Positions 57,536 through 64,000 of a stretch of 64,000 nucleotides of DNA are shown piece by piece. The stretch lies in the NCBI GenBank assembly GCA_029582155.1, contig CM055895.1:55412250-55476249 (forward strand), given 5' to 3'. Source of the stretch: Panopea generosa. Its lineage: Eukaryota > Mollusca > Bivalvia > Adapedonta > Hiatellidae. Each line of letters opens with the position of its first letter. Positions within the stretch are counted from its first letter, which is position 1. Under the pieces are notes generated by a model. It was not told where the DNA came from. It saw only the letters and a list, made by a program, of their open reading frames with translations, and did not search any database. Position numbers and translations under genes: made by a program.

Positions 57536-57715
57536 AAGCCCAATATCAAGGTCTCTACCAATCCAATAGAATTGGTGTCAACCTTGACTAATATATACTA
57601 TGGTTTTACATGCAACACATCTGGACTGGATGGACAATTTACATACATGAACAGATAGCTTTATATGAGTAGGATCCAGTTAAGGATTCAGGACTACTCA
57701 CATGCTATATAAAGG
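57536..57715 (+). repeat. Direct repeat G, copy 1
   Basis: It shares TCTACCAATCCAATAGAATT, ACTATGGTTTTACATGCAAC and GTAGGATCCAGTTAAGGATT with 63146-63312 at high similarity. Confidence 0.78.
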
Positions 57716-57899
57716 ACAGATTAAGAAACCTGTTGGATTATGAAGATACAGTGAAATCATACATATATAATTTCGGAATTTCCGACATTTGGGATCTTTT
57801 AAGAAGCACATTCACATTGTGTATATATATGGAGATAATTATTTGAATCAACCAGACATAGATATATATATATATTTTTAAATTATGAATCAATGGCAA

Positions 57900-58075
57900 G
57901 TGGCATATCCAGTTTTATGGGTGGAGGAAGACCACAGAATGAATCTACCGTCCTTTCACAGGTAACTGAAAAACATTCTCACATGAAGTTCTGAACCAAG
58001 CTGGACTCAAACCAATGACCTTAGTAAGAGATAAGAAGTCAACATGTCTTAGACCATGTGGCCACAGTTACTTTG
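57900..58075 (-). mobile_element. tRNA-derived SINE, family D
   Basis: It shows GGCATATCCAGTTTTATGGG, TGGAGGAAGACCACAGAATG, AAGCTGGACTCAAACCAATG and TTAGACCATGTGGCCACAG. It is the cleanest D copy. Confidence 0.78.
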
Positions 58076-60614
58076 GAACAGTTCAAGTTCTGTACTTCAT
58101 ATCGTAATACAGCAATAACTCAGTCATAGTTGGCGTCACATTACCATTTTGTGTATGTCTGCCATAAAAACCAGATTCATTCATTCCGCTTACGATAACA
58201 AGCTGAGCAAATTATGTATTTGTTCAAGAAGGCCTGCGCTGTATTCCACTCCCATTATTGCAACTGTCATTTCTGACAGGAAAGACAACACTTAAAAGTT
58301 AAATAAAAGTGCAATTTAGGTACCAATATTTATGATAGCAATTTTCAAAACCATTTTTCCGACATCGCGTCTGCTTGAAAGACACGACTTTAGGAATCCC
58401 AATTTTCCAAACCCTTCCAATATAGAGTGATTTCAGCGCAGCGTGTCTATATATAGCCAGTAATCTATACAAAGGCAAGAAATGCAGCACTGTATAATTG
58501 ATTTTCTCTGCCTGGTTTTCACCTACACTCCAATATGCCATTCAGACTTCCTTCACCATGTCAGAATCGGCAATTATAACAGGAAAAATATTTTAAAAAA
58601 AACTAACCAAAACACTTCATATGAGACATTATATCATATAGAAAGATGTCTGGGAGTTGGATATAGGTTAATTGGCAACTACCTAATATGCCAAAATGAT
58701 TAAAATATAACATCTAATATACATTTGATGTCCTGCATTAACAACACTGTTCATTCTGACCCTAGAACTTTGGAACATAAAGAATTGTGGTTCAATGAGT
58801 CTCATCATTAGATAACGCCAATAATGGAGTAAATATGCAAACAAAAATGATCTAGTATGCCTTTAAAAGCCAAGCGTATAATAAATCACCTAGAACACCA
58901 TGTATGCAACTGTTTGGTTTCACACCATATTGGGGTTTGATACAGCATAGATTTGTTATAAAACGCCTGGTAATAGCCCCAAACATTTCAAAGCATATCA
59001 TACAGTACTAAATGAGTATTATTTTGAACAGCTGCTTTCTAATATACTCGTTCTATTATATCAGAACCAGGGAGCAATTGTTCTTCAGCTGCAAATTGGT
59101 AAATTCTACTTTATTTTAAAATCAAGGAGTAAAATATTTATTGACAAAACTAACCTGAAGAGTTCTATGAGTTCATCTGTGCAGTGGCTCAGAACAGTAA
59201 TATTGTTCATATCACTGCACATATTACGGCCAAAAAACACAGCCTCATACAGAGCTTATAATTATGAAGCCCATATGTGTTAAAGAACAATTTTGACAAT
59301 TAAAAGACCTTTCTCAGTCATCAGTTATCACATTTGACCAGTTCTAAAACTTGTCCAAGATATAACGGTTATATAAATTTAGTGAAGATCCAATAAAAAC
59401 TGTGGGTGCTAGAATGAACGCAAGGCCAAAGTTTAAGGGGCCTTAATAAAGTTACTGAATCATAAAGAGTTCAAGTTTGCCAATTTAAGATCTTGTCAGA
59501 GTTATTATGGTTATGTAACTTCTGTGCAAGTTTGGTTAAGATCCAATGGTAGATGCAGGTGCAAGAGTGTAAATAATGTTTAAAAATCTGATAATTCAAA
59601 TGCAGTAACTCTTAGTTTTAATAAATGTCTTTTGTCAGTTTAAAAACTTGTCCGAATTATTACGGTTAAACAACTAATTCTGACGCAAACTACTGCTAAA
59701 GCCTGGACTGAGTGTTCACAGAGATGCAAGTTTGCTAAAAAAAACTTTAAAAACAATTCAAGTATAAAAGGACCCATAATTCTGTCTAATCAAACTTGGA
59801 TATATCTCGAAAATCCCACTGAGTTCTTTAATTTGGTGAAGACACATGCATAAGGAGATTCATTGATGTATGACTTATAGTTACTGAGATATCAGCTTGC
59901 TAAAAACTTTAATCAAATTTTTTCTGAGGTGAATTTTTCTTACACAAGGGAATAAAAAACAAGAGAATAAAAACACTGGGTAAGAAATATTGAAATATCT
60001 GAAAATTGATGACAGAGCATGATCCTCAACAGTGTAACACTTTATTTTCCAGTTTGATAAAGCTTTAAAAAAAATCGCACTGTTTTTCACCATCTCGGAG
60101 CCTTGGATGGGTCTCTTCCCAATTTACAGGAAAAAAGCCCTACCAATGTGAGTACAATAGCTCCTCTTTTCTTCAGATCAAGTAAAAATGTCAAAGTTGA
60201 TATATATGGCATAGCAGTATGTTTCTCTTGAAATAAAATAAGCTTTTTATATCTGTAATATACTGTACATGTTAACTACTACAATTTCTTGATGTTTCAG
60301 CCAGGAAATATCTATTCCAAAGCAAAATCTGACAAAAGAATATGACTGCGTTACCAAGACAATCGTCAGTAGAGATGGTAATCTTTGACAGCTTTTTCAT
60401 ATGACAATGCTTGCACCAGATCATTCCCAATCAGCTTTGTGGCATCACTGACAATGAGAAAGAACTGGTCATGCAGTATCATGAAAACTGTGGATTAAGA
60501 AATCCTATATCCCTTAATTGTTATGGTAACAGAGCAAGTTACTGGAGATGTGCCTTTACTAGATTTAAACAAAACTAGATTTTTTTTTAAAACCGAAGAT
60601 GGGGAACAAGAACA

Positions 60615-61560
60615 AGAGGCCCACGAGGACCTGAATCTCTCTACTGGCAACAGATGCTACATGTAAAATATCTTAATTTCAGAGAAAACATTTTTAATTT
60701 TACTTAAAATGTGCTATTAAACCCTGTAGCTGGGCATTTGTGGTCAAATCAATCATACTGGTTCAGTAACTCGTCTGCAATCTTGTGGTTATATAACAGC
60801 TGTGCAAGGATTCAATGAAAAATGAAGGTGCTATCGTGTCTATAACATTTTCCCTACATAACTCTATGTAAAACAGTGGCAACCCCAAATTTTACCCCAG
60901 GGACCCGACTTCAACAAATCTTTTAGGGGATCTCCATGCAATGCCACATGTAAAATATCTAAGGTCTAGGCCACAAACTTTCAGAGAAAATGTTTTTTTT
61001 AAGTTTCATTTAAAATGTTCTTATAAGTCCTGTGGCGGGGGCATTAGAGGCCGAATCATGCTGGTTCAAGAACTCGCCCGAGATCCTGTGGTTATATATT
61101 TGCTGTGAAAGTTTGGTTAAGATTCAATAAAAGTGATGGTGCTATCACGTCTACAACATTTTCCCTATATAACTATGTAAAACGGTGAACCCTGTTGCGG
61201 CCCCAAATTTGACCCCAGGGACCCAACTTCAACAAATCTTTTAGGGGACCCCCATGCAATGCTACATGTTAAATATCTAAGGTCTAGACCTTGACCTTTT
61301 TAAGAAAATGTTTTTTTAAAGTTTCGCTTATAATATGCTTATATAAGCCCTGTGGCGGGGACATTTGTGGTCTATTCATGCTGGTTCAAGAACTCATCTG
61401 AGATCTTTTGGTTATATAACTGCTGTGCAAGTCTGGTTAAGATTCGATGAAAAATGAAGGTGCTATCACGTCTACAAGAAAAAGGTTAACAGATGGAGGG
61501 ACAACGCACAGTCTACCATGATATAAGTCCTGCTGGCCTTTTGCCAGTAGAGCTAAAAAA
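60615..61560 (+). repeat. Dispersed repeat family F (three subunits)
   Basis: Subunits of about 300 bp begin near 60690, 60985 and 61290, each with CTTATAAGTCCTGTGGCGGG-like and TGCTGTGCAAGTCTGGTTAA-like phrases. The element ends AAGTCCTGCTGGCCTTTTGC CAGTAGAGCTAAAAA. The opening GAGGCCCACGAGGACCTGAA is unique to this copy. Confidence 0.75.
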
Positions 61561-62190
61561 GGGACATGTAAATGGTGCATACTGGTAGACATACAATTAA
61601 TCAATCACAACATGGAAAGAAAATGAAGTAATTAATAAATTTAGTTTCAAAGAAAATATACTGATATGGTCGAACAGAACAGACTGAAAATGTTCAGACT
61701 ATGTCTAAAGTCAGACTAAAGAAGCAAATCTGAGACCTTTAAGCCCCAACTGCCACGAATGAAGATAGACTCTGGGGCAAGTTTTATACAATTCTTTAAA
61801 TGATTTTAATCAGAGAAACGTACTTCAAGATTTCAAAGTCACCACGCATCGTCTTTGTTATAAATTTGCATGCACCTAGATTGTTGTTAATAATATTGGC
61901 AAAAAACATTTTTCCAAAATGTGTTTGCTATGTGCAGCTCTGACAAAAAAATGTTTAAACTCCAAAAGTGCTGTTAAAAATGTGAGATTCTGGGAGGAGC
62001 TTATGAGTTCATGCACTCTTAATTGTAAACAAATACACATGGATCTATGTTTATACACTTTCTTTAGGCTTAAAGCAGACGATTTTCATTATCTATTTTA
62101 AGCAAAGTTTACCATAACTAACAGGTAATTAATACAGCCATTTGTACATTAGCCACTCTTACATTACTCTCTACCCTGGCAAAAAGATGC

Positions 62191-62388
62191 ACGGGAGCAT
62201 GTGGTCCAGTGGTAGAACATAGGCCCCATGATCAGAGGGTCATAGATTCAATCTTCCACCATTGCTATGTGTGACACTTTTTCCACATATGCTTAATACT
62301 GGTTTTACCAAGGATTTATTTGAGCGTGATTTGTATAAGATGTAATAAATTGTTTCACAATCAAAGTAAAATAAGTAAGTTTAAGCTA
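62191..62388 (+). mobile_element. tRNA-derived SINE, family A (near full length)
   Basis: It begins GGGAGCATGTGGTCCAGTGG and continues with GTCATAGATTCAATCTTCCA (B-box region), CACATATGCTTAATACTGG and TTGTTTCACAATCAAAGTAA, ending AATAAGTAAGTTTAAGC. Confidence 0.8.
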
Positions 62389-63145
62389 AGACGCATATTT
62401 TTCTGTCTTAATTTTATCGGAATAATTATGTTAAAAGTGAAATCATGAAAGAGATCTAATGATGGTATATGTGTATTTGATAATGTACCAGAATTGTAGA
62501 CTAAAAACACTAAAAATGTTTACTGTTGTTTTTTTACACAAAAATAAGATGATTTAGTGTTGAGCTGTCTCCGCGATTCGGATATTTCAGTTATTTTCGT
62601 ACACACTTGGAACCCCTTAGATTTGGCAACCTCTGTGTGATGTTGGCACTGTCATCAAATGCCAACACATCGAAATAGATATCAGAAGGATATGACTAAT
62701 CTATCAGATGTGAACCATGATCCAACATGGAATTGAGGTTAAAACAAATGTTAGAAAAATAAAATAATGTATACTCGTAAATAAATGCCGGCTTCCCCTA
62801 ATAAATGGCCACATTCATTTTAATGAAAAATGAACTGAAGTCCCCTGTTGAACATCAATGTACATTTTGGAAAGAACAACCCAATGTTGAATGAAAGCAC
62901 ACATTTTTTTTTTTTCAAGTGTACAGGACTATAATTTAAAGAAAAAGATTTTTGAAATAATTTATTTCACATTCTGACGGCATTTGATTAGCTTTTCCAA
63001 ATCTGATTGAGGTACATGTATCAATTATTCTTTTTGAAGTCTAACAATCTAGACTATTGTTTATTTTTAATCCCGGGATCACATCACCTTCTTATATAAT
63101 ATATAAATGTACAGAAAAGACTAAGGCGAGTGCTACTATGCAATC

Positions 63146-63312
63146 CATAGACACAATTTCACGGCATCTACCAAACCAATAGATTTGGTGTCAGCCATGA
63201 CTTATATACTATGGTTTACATACAACACATCAGGGCTGGAAGGACAATTTATAAACATTATAAGGGTAGGATCCAGTTAAGGATTCATGACTACTCACAT
63301 GCTATATATTAT
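63146..63312 (+). repeat. Direct repeat G, copy 2
   Basis: It shows ATCTACCAAACCAATAGATT, ACTATGGTTTACATACAACA and GTAGGATCCAGTTAAGGATT, and ends CTCACATGCTATAT like copy 1. It directly abuts the fold-back element. Confidence 0.78.
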
Positions 63313-63318
63313 ATTATT

Positions 63319-63488
63319 GTAAATCAAATAAAGAAAAGAAGAACTGTAAGAAAGTGTCAGCCAAGAGAAAACACTTGTCACTTATTAACATATATATGTA
63401 TGTTAATTAATTACACGTGTTAATAAGTGACAAGTGTCCTCTCAGCTAATACTTTCTTACAGTTCATTCTTTTCTTTATTTGATTTAC
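63319..63488. mobile_element. Fold-back element with about 71-bp inverted arms
   Basis: The left arm 63319-63390 (GTAAATCAAATAAAGAAAAG to GTCACTTATTAACA) and right arm 63418-63488 (TGTTAATAAGTGACAAGTGT to CTTTATTTGATTTAC) pair with few mismatches around a 27-nt loop. It is non-coding. Confidence 0.85.
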
Positions 63489-63699
63489 AACTGTTATTTG
63501 TCACTTTGAAGGGGGAGTGTCGAATCTAATGAAAGAACTTGATGTTCAACACCATTTCTGTAATATCAATTGAAATAAATCAAACTTATATCTGGAAGTT
63601 AATCGTTGCTACTTAAAATCACACACAAATTTCAAGTCTAGTTTAAACAATTTAAAGTTGAATAAATGTATACAGTAAATAATAGAAAACATATCAATA

Positions 63700-64000
63700 G
63701 ACCGAAGTAGAAAAAGTCACGATGGGTATGCAAAAAATCCTGTCACAAGAAGAAAATGACATGATAGGTATGCAACAAAAATACTGTCTCAAACAGAAAA
63801 TGACATTATAGACATAAGAGAAAACAGTCTCAAGTAGAAAATGACATGATTGGTATGCAAGAAAATACTGCCATAAGTAGAAAAGGACATGATAGACATA
63901 TTAAGAGAAAACACTGTCTCAAGTAGAAAATGACATGATTGGTATGCAAGAAAATACTGCCTCAAGTAGAAAATGACATGATAGGTATGCAAGAAAATAT
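63700..64000. repeat. About 43-bp minisatellite running off the window
   Basis: The unit is TCAAGTAGAAAATGACATGA followed by TTGGTATGCAAGAAAATACT GCC. About seven units are visible, and the last is cut by the window end. Confidence 0.88.

Larger units (their letters stand above)
56735..64000. other. 7.3 kb upstream of the TCF20-like exons
   Basis: This is probably the 5' intron or flank of the gene. It holds SINE B, SINE D and SINE A copies, a (TG)n run, a duplicated 150-bp repeat, family F, a fold-back element and a minisatellite at the edge. I see no exon or clear promoter. The stretches 58076-60614 and 61561-62190 hold only AT-rich DNA plus weak family F remnants (59330-59570). Confidence 0.6.

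Noticed and set aside
57311..57658. Frames with Thr-His or Cys-Val runs
   Set aside because: Translation of the (TG)n microsatellite.
63789..63992. 67-codon minus-strand frame
   Set aside because: Read-through of the 43-bp minisatellite at the window edge.

Overview
The window is AT-rich eukaryotic DNA, most likely from a marine invertebrate and probably a bivalve mollusc. Two conserved animal genes lie on the minus strand, split by standard GT-AG introns that are packed with tRNA-derived SINEs, short terminal-inverted-repeat elements (MITEs) and minisatellites. There are no operons and no bacterial signals. I could assign no transposon-encoded protein. The bivalve call rests on the gene sequences and the general style of the repeats; no species marker is visible.

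Gene 1 (106-33220, minus) is the motor domain of a non-muscle myosin II heavy chain (MYH9/MYH10/zipper type). I assembled eleven exons by hand: 33193-33220, 21017-21131, 12623-12715, 11559-11622, 10694-10792, 9515-9658, 8476-8571, 7723-7841, 6801-6953, 699-869 and 106-270. They join in one frame over 1247 nt (415 codons). They run from the 28-nt exon before the P-loop, through P-loop, loop 1, switch I, switch II and relay helix, to the lower 50-kDa domain. The rest of the gene lies beyond position 1. The N-terminal exons upstream of 33220 were not found.

Gene 2 (49994-56734, minus) is a TCF20/RAI1-family nuclear protein. One giant exon (49994-54616) carries a Q-rich N-terminus, a long disordered acidic/basic middle and the first half of the extended PHD finger. 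A 113-nt upstream exon (56622-56734) joins in frame. The second half of the finger was not found and may lie in the 500-N gap at 48001-48500, which sits downstream of this gene and upstream of the known myosin exons.

The most unusual signal is at the myosin splice junctions. Three different exon edges (869/870, 7722/7723 and 8571/8572) are each the end unit of a tandem array, with periods of 44, 24 and 85 bp. The arrays copy the acceptor or donor, and in two cases part of the exon, into the neighbouring intron. Other points are the myosin-TCF20/RAI1 linkage, which parallels human chromosomes 22 and 17, an inverted pair of about 650-bp TA-flanked elements, twin piggyBac-like palindromic MITEs, a 64-bp C tract and a SINE insertion with a clear target duplication.
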